In this document: positions 1 to 6,616 of the stretch, piece by piece
How the letters are laid out: each line of letters starts with the position of its first letter
Numbering within the stretch: position 1 is the first letter of the stretch
Assembly: GCA_033809435.1 (NCBI GenBank)
Contig: JAPXLS010000023.1
Location: forward strand, 1 to 17,308
Length of the DNA: 17,308 nucleotides
Reading direction: 5' to 3'
Source: JAAZIN01 sp033809435
GTDB taxonomy: Bacteria; Bacillota; Dethiobacteria; DTU022
Program-made: the position numbers and the translations under genes
Notes under the pieces: generated by a model
Told to the model about the DNA's origin: nothing
The model's input: the letters and a program-made list of their open reading frames with translations, nothing else
Databases searched by the model: none

Positions 1-704
1 GCGGCGCGGGCGCCAAAAAGCTCCCGGGAGAGCGCCGTTGTCACCAGGACCGCATTGGCCAGCGTCAAGGGGAGCTGGGGCAGCGCCGCCAGGAAAAACC
101 CCCTGTTGAAATCGGCGGCGGCGGGCAGCGATATTTCGGGCAGGTGGATGCCCAGTGAGATGGAGGGCAGGGGAAGTCCCGGGTGCAGTATGAAATTCAG
201 GGTCACCCCGGCCAGCACGGCGGCAATGGCCGCAGGGAAGCGCCTGCTCTTGAGCAGAGGCAGCATGAGCGCCAGGATGGGCCATCCGATAAGCGGTTCC
301 GTCATGATCAGCTTTACGCCCAGTCCGGCCAGGGAAAGCCCCAGCCCTACCTGGATACCGCTGATCACCGGCTGTGGCGTGATCCGTCCGATAAAGCCAA
401 TGAGGCCGGTCAGGCCCAGCAGCAGCAGCACCGCGCCTACGATCAAACCCGCCGCCGCCACCTCGCCCGGTGTCAGGTTGTGGATCAGCACTGCAGCCGA
501 GGCCACCTTCATCGGCTGCACCGCCATGGGGATTCCGTAGAACCAGCCGCAGAAGATATAGAAAAGGCCGAAGCCGGTAAAAATAGTGGCCGGGTTGAAG
601 CCGCCCACGGAAATGGCCCCCAGAACATAGGGCAGGAAGGTGCCCAGGTCGCCGATTGACCCTGACAGCTCTCCCACAAAATTGACTTTTTCTTTCTTTT
701 TCAA
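1..704 (-). CDS. MOT1-family molybdate/sulfate permease, 3' part beyond window
   Basis: This is a multi-pass membrane protein, of which about 234 N-terminal residues are visible; the family usually has 350-400, so the C-terminus lies off the left edge. The start is TTG at 704-702, because an in-frame TGA lies two codons upstream and AAGGAG (715-720 on this strand) is the only good ribosome binding site. The N-terminus KKKEKVNFVGELSGSIGDLG, the segment YGIPMAVQPMKVA, the segment ISGIQVGLGLSLAGLGVKLI and the segment LPQLPLTLANAVLVTTA are the recurring motifs of bacterial and plant MOT1-like transporters (SulP-related, MFS_MOT1). Hydrophobic segments alternate with short polar loops throughout. 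By family knowledge it takes up molybdate, or less likely sulfate. It diverges from the fumarase genes and no molybdenum-cofactor gene is visible beside it. Family assignment is firm; substrate is inferred. Confidence 0.85.
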   Translation of the reverse strand, partial: MKKKEKVNFVGELSGSIGDLGTFLPYVLGAISVGGFNPATIFTGFGLFYIFCGWFYGIPMAVQPMKVASAAVLIHNLTPGEVAAAGLIVGAVLLLLGLTGLIGFIGRITPQPVISGIQVGLGLSLAGLGVKLIMTEPLIGWPILALMLPLLKSRRFPAAIAAVLAGVTLNFILHPGLPLPSISLGIHLPEISLPAAADFNRGFFLAALPQLPLTLANAVLVTTALSRELFGARA

Positions 705-1001
705 ACCCTCTCAACTCCTTCAAGGGGATGGAGATTATGATCCCGGATCAACACGGGAGCCCCTTCATTAGTTTCACCGCCTGTCTGTTTATCTCCTTTT
801 TCATTCCATTTTAAATCGTTCTTTGTCAACAGGGTTAAAGGGATTCATATGCAAAAACAGAATAAGGGATGTAGCCCGGGGGATAGAAGAACTCACACTG
901 GATTCGTGGCGCGAGGGGCATACCGTTTTCATTGATCCGGAATTTGCACTGCGGACAAACAGGAGGTAACATCCAATCAGAGCACCGCCTGCAGGCGGTT
1001 C
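705..1001. other. Divergent intergenic region between permease and fumarase genes
   Basis: This 297-bp region has no convincing gene. On the minus strand TTGACA at 824-829 is a good -35 for the permease, though its -10 is poor. The overlapping plus-strand TTGTCA (823-828), followed after 17 bases by CATATG (846-851), is a weak candidate for the fumarase unit. Inverted repeats lie at 721-766 and at 984-999. AGGAGG at 961-966 is the strongest purine tract upstream of fumarase alpha, but it sits 35 bases from the ATG. Confidence 0.5.
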
Positions 1002-1859
1002 ATGGAGGCGAGACAGTTGCGGCAGATCGATGCGCAGGCAATCAGCGATGTGGTGGCTGAAATGTGCCGGGAGGCCAATGTATTCCTGGGCGAGGATGTT
1101 ATCGAGGCCCTGGAAAAAGCGCTGGCGGAGGAAGAATCTCCCGCCGGCAGGGATGTTTTAAGGCAGCTGCTTGAGAATGTTGAGATTGCCCGCAGCGAAC
1201 AGATTCCTCTCTGCCAGGATACGGGGTTTGCCGTTTTTTTCGTTGAATGGGGACAGGAGGTCCACCTGAAGGGGGGCTCCCTCGAGGCGGCAATCAATGA
1301 GGGGGTGCGCACCGGCTACCGGGAGGGGTACCTGCGAAAATCCATAGTCGCCGATCCCCTGGAAAGGGTGAACACCGGCGACAATACCCCGGCGGTAATT
1401 CATACCTCCCTCGTTCCCGGTGACCGGGTCAGGATCACCTTTGCTCCCAAGGGCGGCGGCAGCGAGAATATGAGTGCCCTCAGGATGCTCAAGCCCGCCG
1501 ACGGGGTGGAGGGCGTCGTCGATTTTGTGGTCAACCGGGTCCGGGCGGCCGGTCCCAACCCCTGCCCCCCCGTTATTGTCGGTGTGGGCCTGGGGGGCAC
1601 CTTTGAGAAGGTGGCGCTGCTGGCCAAGAAAGCGCTCCTCAGGCCCCTGGGCCGGCCCCACCCGGAGCCGCTTTATGCCGGTCTGGAGCGGAGGATTCTC
1701 GAAAAAGTAAATGATCTCGGTATCGGGCCGCAGGGTTTTGGCGGACGGATCACCGCCCTGGCGGTGCATATAGAAACCTATCCGGCTCATATTGCCAGCC
1801 TGCCTGTGGCCGTGAATATCAATTGCCATGCAGCCCGGCACGCGACGCGGGTTATCTAG
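1002..1859 (+). CDS. Class I fumarate hydratase, alpha subunit
   Basis: Alpha (catalytic N-terminal) part of a two-subunit, oxygen-sensitive [4Fe-4S] fumarase interconverting fumarate and malate in the cytoplasm. The 285 residues match the family's usual 280. Three cysteines placed as the cluster ligands are visible: C71 in CQDTG, C188 in GPNPCPP and C275 in NINCHAARH. The signature NTGDNTPAVIH (about 124-134) and KGGGSENMSAL (about 150-160) are also present. ATG at 1002 is the only usual start near the homologous N-terminus, but its nearest Shine-Dalgarno is only GGCGG, with a strong AGGAGG further up behind a palindrome. The beta-subunit gene follows 27 bases later and malic enzyme follows that. 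The related L(+)-tartrate dehydratase shares this fold and cannot be fully excluded, but the malic enzyme neighbour favours fumarase. Confidence 0.93.
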   Translation: MEARQLRQIDAQAISDVVAEMCREANVFLGEDVIEALEKALAEEESPAGRDVLRQLLENVEIARSEQIPLCQDTGFAVFFVEWGQEVHLKGGSLEAAINEGVRTGYREGYLRKSIVADPLERVNTGDNTPAVIHTSLVPGDRVRITFAPKGGGSENMSALRMLKPADGVEGVVDFVVNRVRAAGPNPCPPVIVGVGLGGTFEKVALLAKKALLRPLGRPHPEPLYAGLERRILEKVNDLGIGPQGFGGRITALAVHIETYPAHIASLPVAVNINCHAARHATRVI

Positions 1860-1886
1860 GAAATGATGGCCGGAGGAGGAATGCCC

Positions 1887-2438
1887 ATGGAGATCAAGCG
1901 CTTGCGCGCGCCCCTGAGCGACAGCGATGTGCTCGGACTGAAGGCGGGAGACAGCGTCATGATCAGCGGCGTGATCTACACCGCCCGGGACGCCGCGCAC
2001 AAAAAAATGGTTGAACTTATCGAGAGGGGCGAACCGCTGCCCATGGATTTGCGGGGGCAGATCATTTACTATGTGGGGCCTGCTCCGGCGAAACCGGGCC
2101 GGGCCATCGGCTCCGCCGGCCCGACGACCAGCGGCCGCATGGATGCCTATACCCCGGCAATGCTGGAGCAGGGCCTGAAAGCCTGCATCGGGAAAGGGCT
2201 GCGCAGCGCCGCCGTGAAGGAAGCCCTGAAAAAGCATAAAGCGATCTACCTGGCCGCCGTGGGCGGCGCCGGGGCGCTGCTGTCAAAACGGGTGCTCAAA
2301 AGCGAGGTGGTTGCCTACCCCGAACTGGGGGCGGAGGCCATCTACCGGTTGGAGGTCGAGGATTTTCCCGCCATGGTGATCAATGATGCCTGCGGCAATG
2401 ACCTGTACGAGGAAGGGGTCAGGGCATACGCCAGGTAA
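1887..2438 (+). CDS. Class I fumarate hydratase, beta subunit
   Basis: Beta (C-terminal domain) subunit pairing with the preceding alpha protein. It has 183 residues, the normal size. Hallmarks are GDSVMISGVIYTARDAAHKK (about 21-40), GPTTSGRMDAYTP (about 79-90, the substrate-binding loop) and the Gly-rich AVGGAGALLSK (about 124-134). Several in-frame ATGs precede the domain (1863, 1866, 1881, 1887). I chose 1887 because GGAGGAGG at 1872-1879 is seven bases away, whereas it lies directly against 1881 and inside the 1863 reading. The 27-base gap to alpha and 21-base gap to malic enzyme argue for one transcript. As with alpha, a tartrate dehydratase beta role is the main alternative. Confidence 0.92.
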   Translation: MEIKRLRAPLSDSDVLGLKAGDSVMISGVIYTARDAAHKKMVELIERGEPLPMDLRGQIIYYVGPAPAKPGRAIGSAGPTTSGRMDAYTPAMLEQGLKACIGKGLRSAAVKEALKKHKAIYLAAVGGAGALLSKRVLKSEVVAYPELGAEAIYRLEVEDFPAMVINDACGNDLYEEGVRAYAR

Positions 2439-2459
2439 GATGCAGTAACAAGGAGTGAA

Positions 2460-3797
2460 GTGAGTATGAGCGATAGCGAAGACATACTGGCCAGGGTCAA
2501 CAGGCCCGCTGAAGAGGCCATGCGCCTGCATCCTTTTTACAAAGGCAAGGTCGAACTGGCCCTGAAAAGCCCCGTGCGGGATGTGGATGATTTTGCCATC
2601 TGGTACACGCCCGGTGTGGCCGAACCCTGCAGGGCCATTGCCGGGAACAAAGATGAAGTTTACAGGTACACCAACAAGGGCAACTTTGTGGCCATCGTTT
2701 CCGACGGCACCCGCGTTCTGGGCCTGGGCGATATCGGGCCCGAGGCCGCCATGCCGGTGATGGAGGGGAAGGCGCTCCTGTTCAAATATCTGGGCGGCGT
2801 CGATGCCTTCCCCATCTGCGTGGATACGAAGGATCCCGATGAACTGGTCAACTTCGTGAAGATGCTGCAGCCCTGTTTCGGCGGGATAAACCTGGAGGAT
2901 ATTGCCAGCCCCAAGTGTTTCGATATCCTGGACCGCCTGCGGAAAGAATGCGATATCCCCGTGTGGCACGACGACCAGCAGGGCACCGCCCTGGTCACCC
3001 TGGCCGGGCTGCTCAACGCGCTCGGGATCGTGGGGAAAAAGATGGGCGAGATCAGGCCGGTGATGATCGGCGCGGGAGCGGCCAATCTCTGCATCATCCG
3101 CCTGCTCATCGCCGCAGGAGCGGATCCGGGCAAGGCTATCATAGTCGACAGCAAGGGCGCCCTGCACAGGGGACGCTCCGACCTGGAAAAGGGCCATCCT
3201 CTCAAATGGGAGATGTGCCTGAGGACCAATGCCGCCGGGCTGGAGGGAGGGGCGGCGGAGGCGCTGCAGGGGGCGGATGTGCTCATCGCTCTCTCCAGGC
3301 CCGGACCCGGTACGGTGAAGAAGGAGTGGGTTGCTTCCATGGCCGGGGGAGCCATTGTCTTTGCCTGCGCCAACCCCACCCCCGAAATCTGGCCCTGGGA
3401 GGCCCGGGAGGCGGGTGCGGTCATCGTCGCCACCGGCCGCTCCGATTTCCCCAACCAGGTGAACAATTCCCTGGGCTTTCCGGCCATCTTCCGGGGAGTG
3501 CTCGATGTGCAGGCCTCCGCCATCACCGACGGCATGTGCATCGCCGCTGCAAGGGAGCTGGCCGCCTGTGCGCCGGGCGGCGGGACAGATCCCGAAAAAA
3601 TCCTGCCCACCATGGACATGCCGGGGATCTACCCCCGCGTGGCCGCTGCCGCTGCGATGAAGGCCATTGAAGAGGGTCTTGCGCGCCTGAGACCCGAACG
3701 TGATGAGATCGTGGAAAGGGCGGAGTCGGTCATCCGCCGCTCGCAGGCGCTGACGAAAAGGATGATGGATGATGGATTCATCCTGCCCCCGCCCTAG
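2460..3797 (+). CDS. NAD(P)-dependent malic enzyme, short form
   Basis: Oxidative decarboxylation of malate to pyruvate and CO2 in the cytoplasm, using the fumarase product. The 445-residue length is typical of the short bacterial form without a phosphotransacetylase extension. In order: WYTPGVAEPC with the catalytic Tyr49, MEGKA with catalytic Lys104, NLEDI and HDDQQGT (about 144-176) carrying the metal-binding acidic residues, a Rossmann GAGAAN (204-209), an acidic residue at the end of the second strand (VD230, which favours NAD) and the late NPTPEI motif. The start is ambiguous: GTG 2460 lies 4 bases, and ATG 2466 lies 10 bases, after AAGGAG (2450-2455). Cofactor preference is inferred from one residue. 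In syntrophic or fermentative Clostridia such a fumarase-malic enzyme pair links C4 acids to pyruvate. Confidence 0.93.
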   Translation: MSMSDSEDILARVNRPAEEAMRLHPFYKGKVELALKSPVRDVDDFAIWYTPGVAEPCRAIAGNKDEVYRYTNKGNFVAIVSDGTRVLGLGDIGPEAAMPVMEGKALLFKYLGGVDAFPICVDTKDPDELVNFVKMLQPCFGGINLEDIASPKCFDILDRLRKECDIPVWHDDQQGTALVTLAGLLNALGIVGKKMGEIRPVMIGAGAANLCIIRLLIAAGADPGKAIIVDSKGALHRGRSDLEKGHPLKWEMCLRTNAAGLEGGAAEALQGADVLIALSRPGPGTVKKEWVASMAGGAIVFACANPTPEIWPWEAREAGAVIVATGRSDFPNQVNNSLGFPAIFRGVLDVQASAITDGMCIAAARELAACAPGGGTDPEKILPTMDMPGIYPRVAAAAAMKAIEEGLARLRPERDEIVERAESVIRRSQALTKRMMDDGFILPPP

Positions 3798-3814
3798 CTG
3801 AACATTCCCGCTTT

Positions 3815-3878
3815 ACCGGGCGGTCCGGTTATGCTTTCATAAATGTAACCGGCCGGGAGTGCGTTCCGCGGCCGGTTA
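3815..3878 (+). promoter_or_regulatory. Chain of mutually exclusive CCGGTTA hairpins
   Basis: Between malic enzyme and the methyltransferase, ACCGG (3815-3819) can pair with CCGGT (3825-3829). CCGGTTA (3825-3831) can instead pair with TAACCGG (3846-3852), and that arm can in turn pair with CCGGTTA (3872-3878). The last hairpin extends to nine base pairs, 3846-3854 with 3870-3878. There is no T-run after it, so it is not a canonical intrinsic terminator. It may be an mRNA end or processing structure for malic enzyme, or a leader element for the methyltransferase gene. Confidence 0.4.
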
Positions 3879-3932
3879 GGCTGCAAGGGGACGGGAGGTT
3901 TTCGGAGGGAATATTGGCGGAATCGAGGGATC

Positions 3933-4805
3933 GTGGTGGTAAAAAACAGATCGATCGCCCCCGTATTGAAATGGGTGGGCGGCAAGCGTCAAATTCTGGA
4001 TGAAATTAAAAAATACATACCGGGGAACTTCGGGACCTATCATGAGCCTTTTCTGGGCGGCGGAGCGGTTCTATTCGGGCTCCGGCCCGCCAGGGCCGTG
4101 GTAAACGATATTAACCCCGAATTGATGAATGTCTATGCGGTGATAAAGGATGATGTGGAAGGGCTGATCAAAAGCTTAAAAGAACATGAGCGGGCGTACA
4201 GAGAACATAGGAAGCCCTCGGAATATTTTTATAGCATCAGGGAACTGGATAGGGACAAAGCTGTTTACAACGCTTTAGCGCCCCTGCAAAAGGCATCCAG
4301 AATACTGTTTCTTAATAAAACATGTTTCAACGGGCTGTTCAGGGTAAACAGGGCGGGCCAGTTCAACACGCCTTTTGGAAAGTACAAAAGGCCCAATATC
4401 GTCAACGGGAAAATGTTGAGGGCCGTGAGCGGCTATTTCAACGGGGCTGATATAAGTTTTTCCTGCGGCGACTTTGAAGCCGTTCTCGAGGCGGCGACGG
4501 GGGAGGATTTCGTCTATCTGGATCCCCCTTACGATCCCCTGTCCGACACCTCCAGCTTCACCGGATACGACAGGGGAGGTTTTGATGCCGAAGAACAGGC
4601 AAGGTTGAGCCGGGTATGCCGCAGGCTTGATGAAAGGGGCGTCAAGTTTCTATTGTCAAACTCGGCCACGGAGCTGATCAGGGAGCTGTACAGGGGATTC
4701 AGGATGGAAACAGTAAAGGCCAGGCGGGCCGTCAACGCCCGGGGCGACGGCCGCGGTGATGTTGATGAAGTGCTGATCAGAAATTATGATCCCCGGGGCT
4801 GCTGA
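3933..4805 (+). CDS. Dam-type DNA adenine-N6 methyltransferase (GATC-like), solitary
   Basis: An alpha-class (D12/Dam/M.DpnII) N6-adenine methyltransferase of 290 residues, the normal size. KWVGGKRQ (13-20) and FLGGGAV (40-46) form the AdoMet site. FLNKTCFNGLFRVNR and QFNTPFGKYKRP (about 126-154) are the Dam-like target-recognition and core segments. The catalytic DPPY is at 197-200, followed by DPLSDTSSFTGYD, closely like the Dam loop, and a C-terminal SNSATE. By family, GATC is the expected target. Translation starts at GTG 3933 or the adjacent GTG 3936; the ribosome binding site is GAGGGA (3925-3930), so 3936 has slightly better spacing. No restriction endonuclease or mutH-like gene is adjacent, so it is either an orphan regulatory methylase or a remnant of a restriction system. 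A phage origin is possible. Confidence 0.9.
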   Translation: MVVKNRSIAPVLKWVGGKRQILDEIKKYIPGNFGTYHEPFLGGGAVLFGLRPARAVVNDINPELMNVYAVIKDDVEGLIKSLKEHERAYREHRKPSEYFYSIRELDRDKAVYNALAPLQKASRILFLNKTCFNGLFRVNRAGQFNTPFGKYKRPNIVNGKMLRAVSGYFNGADISFSCGDFEAVLEAATGEDFVYLDPPYDPLSDTSSFTGYDRGGFDAEEQARLSRVCRRLDERGVKFLLSNSATELIRELYRGFRMETVKARRAVNARGDGRGDVDEVLIRNYDPRGC

Positions 4806-4834
4806 ACCTTTCCGCCCTGGCCGGGGCAGGCAAT

Positions 4835-4862
4835 TTGACAACTTCAGGAGAGATTATATAAA
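4835..4862 (+). promoter_or_regulatory. Sigma-A type promoter with inverted repeat over the -10
   Basis: TTGACA (4835-4840, perfect) is followed after 16 bases by TATAAA (4857-4862, five of six). The -10 lies in the centre of the inverted repeat AGATTAT-ATAAA-ATAATCT (4851-4869). It drives the small zinc-ribbon gene starting at 4946. Confidence 0.7.
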
Positions 4863-4945
4863 ATAATCTTAAGAGTGTCACGAAGGTAAAAATTATGCCA
4901 CCTGTCGAGGCGGAGTGAGCACTTTTCGAAAGAGGGGGTATTTTG

Positions 4946-5338
4946 ATGCTCTGCGAAAAATGCGGTGCAGGAATCCAGGAGGGCGAACTGTTTAACCATG
5001 CCGGGAAGAATTACTGTGAAGACTGTTACATTGAAATTGTCAGCGTGCCCAAGGCCTGCGATCCCCTGGCGGTGCGCTCCGCCAGGCTCTCCAGGGAACA
5101 ATCGGGGCAGAAGGGCACGGAAGGTCTTCTGCCGGTACAGAAAAAAATCTACAGTTATTTGAAACAACAGGGCAAGGCCACAAGGGAGCAGGTAGCAAGG
5201 GAATTCAAGCTGGATCAGAAGGAACTGGAGAAGCACACTGCTGTTCTGCGGCACTGCGAACTGGTAAAGGGCCTCAAGGAGGGGGAAAAAATATACCTGA
5301 CTCTGATGGATGGCGATATCAGGACCTCTTTATCTTAA
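4946..5338 (+). CDS. Small zinc-ribbon plus winged-helix protein
   Basis: A 130-residue cytoplasmic protein that I do not recognise as a named gene. The N-terminus holds a four-cysteine zinc site, C3-x2-C6 and C24-x2-C27, in a LIM/zinc-ribbon-like arrangement. After a polar linker, residues about 62-120 (VQKKIYSYLKQQGKATREQV onwards) form a winged helix-turn-helix of the kind used for DNA or protein binding. The start is ATG 4946, seven bases after AGAGGGGG; the TTG immediately before it is less likely. It has its own strong promoter, with a palindrome over the -10 that its own product might bind. Its 3' end overlaps the convergent radical SAM gene by 20 bases. Likely a transcription factor or assembly factor; the function is not established. 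Confidence 0.8.
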   Translation: MLCEKCGAGIQEGELFNHAGKNYCEDCYIEIVSVPKACDPLAVRSARLSREQSGQKGTEGLLPVQKKIYSYLKQQGKATREQVAREFKLDQKELEKHTAVLRHCELVKGLKEGEKIYLTLMDGDIRTSLS

Positions 5339-6257
5339 CGAATGTGCCCCTTTTCCTTCGCTCCATTTCGATGTGCCCGGCGGACAAAAGCTTGCGCAGG
5401 TATTTTTGCACTTCCGCCGGGTGAAGGCCCACAATCCTGGAAAGATCTTGCACGGTACAGGGCCTTCGGCGGAGGGTTTGCAGGATGGTTTCTCCGTAAT
5501 CTTTGTCAAAGCGCAGGTTTACAGACGGCGCCGGCTGTTCCTCGATCAGCCCCGCATCCCCGCCCAGGTAGGAGGCGATTTGCCGCATCTTTTCCGGCGA
5601 GGCTTCCCTGACCCAGGCCTCCGCTCCGGGCCGGTCCAGCGTCCCCACCTGGATCCGGTCTGGATTGATCCTTTCGATGGCTTTTTTTATTGCCCCCAGC
5701 TCTGCGGCGCTGTCGTTCAGGCCGGGAACAATGAATATTTCCAGGCATATTTCACCCCTGTACTCGCGGCGCAAAGCCGCCAGTCCGGCGATGATCGCCT
5801 CGCATTTGAGGGCAGGATGGGGCCGGTTCAGCTGCCGGAAAATTCCCTCTGTGGCTGCATCCAGCGAGGGAATGATCAGGTCGGCTCCGCGGGTCTGCGC
5901 GCGGACCGCTTCGGAGGTGAAAAGCGTCCCGTTGGTAAGAATGCAGAGGGGGTACTGCGGGAAATAGCTTTTCAGATAGCCGATTACCCTGTCTATATGC
6001 TGGTGCAGCGTGGGCTCGCCTGAACCGGCAAAGGTGATGTAATCGAGCTCAGGTTCCTTTTTCAGGAAATTATCCAATTCTTCCAGAACCGCATCAACGG
6101 GAACATACTCCTTTCTTTCCACCGTCAGATCGGTGGTGCGGCCGCACTCGCAGTAAACGCAATTGAGGGTGCAGGTCTTCAGCGGTACAAGGTCCACCCC
6201 CAGCGATGCACCCAGGCGGCGCGAAGGGACGGGACCGAAAAGGTAGTGCTGTTTCAT
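5319..6257 (-). CDS. Radical SAM protein with C-terminal winged helix (COG0731-like)
   Basis: Cytoplasmic radical SAM enzyme of about 312 residues. The N-terminus HYLFGPVPSRRLGASLGVDL is the signature of a bacterial group related to the wyosine-type (COG0731) proteins. The cluster motif is C29-x3-C33-x2-C36 (CTLNCVYC), followed by the SAM-binding GSGEPT (78-83) and a strand LCILTNG. Residues about 245-312 form a winged helix (ILQTLRRRPCTVQDLSRIVG onwards), an addition typical of this subgroup. The substrate is unknown. I chose ATG 6257 rather than TTG 6269, because AGGGAG abuts the TTG and homologues begin near MKxxxLFGPVPSRR. It lies 29 bases downstream of the STAS gene on the same strand, so it is probably co-transcribed with the partner-switch module. 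Its end overlaps the convergent zinc-ribbon gene. Confidence 0.85.
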   Translation of the reverse strand: MKQHYLFGPVPSRRLGASLGVDLVPLKTCTLNCVYCECGRTTDLTVERKEYVPVDAVLEELDNFLKKEPELDYITFAGSGEPTLHQHIDRVIGYLKSYFPQYPLCILTNGTLFTSEAVRAQTRGADLIIPSLDAATEGIFRQLNRPHPALKCEAIIAGLAALRREYRGEICLEIFIVPGLNDSAAELGAIKKAIERINPDRIQVGTLDRPGAEAWVREASPEKMRQIASYLGGDAGLIEEQPAPSVNLRFDKDYGETILQTLRRRPCTVQDLSRIVGLHPAEVQKYLRKLLSAGHIEMERRKRGTFVKIKRS

Positions 6258-6286
6258 CGAAATATGCAACTCCCTGAAGGCGATTG

Positions 6287-6616
6287 TCAGGATTTCCGGA
6301 AACCGCCTTTGCTGTTGATCTTGATGATGCGGTTCAACTCTATCATATCAAAAAGGTGCCGGATGTACCTGTGATTCACATTGATCAGTTGCAGTTCGCC
6401 TCCCCTCTCCCTTAGTTTTTTTTGAAACATGATCAGGCTGCCCAAACCGGCGCTGTCTATTATGGTCAGGTTGGCGCAGTCAAGTTTGATGGAGTTGTAC
6501 CCTCCATCGTAAAGCTTTTGCAGGTTCCGTTTAAAGGCATTCACGTTTGTCAGGTCGATCTTCTCCGGGAGGGTGATCTTACCGTACCGCTCATGATGCT
6601 CAATTTCCATGGCCAT
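6287..6616 (-). CDS. STAS-domain anti-sigma-factor antagonist
   Basis: A 109-residue single-domain STAS protein of the SpoIIAA/RsbV type. The core is KITLPEKIDLTNVNAFKRNL at the N-terminus, then LTIIDSAGLGSLIMFQKKL with the phosphorylatable serine (S55 in DSAGLGSL). It would be phosphorylated by the RsbW-like kinase domain and dephosphorylated by the PP2C domain encoded just upstream. Its start overlaps the end of that gene: ATG 6616 overlaps by 17 bases and ATG 6610 by 11. AAGGGG gives short spacing to the first and nine bases to the second, so the exact start is open. The overlap implies translational coupling and fixed stoichiometry with its regulator. The downstream partner, a sigma factor or an enzyme, is not encoded in the window. 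Confidence 0.92.
   Translation of the reverse strand: MAMEIEHHERYGKITLPEKIDLTNVNAFKRNLQKLYDGGYNSIKLDCANLTIIDSAGLGSLIMFQKKLRERGGELQLINVNHRYIRHLFDMIELNRIIKINSKGGFRKS

Noticed and set aside
55..659. Two plus-strand open frames in the first 660 bases
   Set aside because: They lie opposite the MOT1-type permease, have no domain resemblance and low-complexity composition.
721..840. Molybdenum cofactor riboswitch upstream of the permease
   Set aside because: Inverted repeats exist, but I could not match the conserved core of that class by eye; recorded only as an unexplained structure.
1158..2237. Long minus-strand open frame of about 359 codons
   Set aside because: It lies opposite the fumarase genes, resembles no known family, is rich in Gly/Pro/His/Arg typical of shadow frames and crosses the real gene boundary.
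2283..3619. Two long minus-strand open frames opposite malic enzyme
   Set aside because: They are shadows of a GC-rich gene, whose plus-strand product has every malic enzyme motif.
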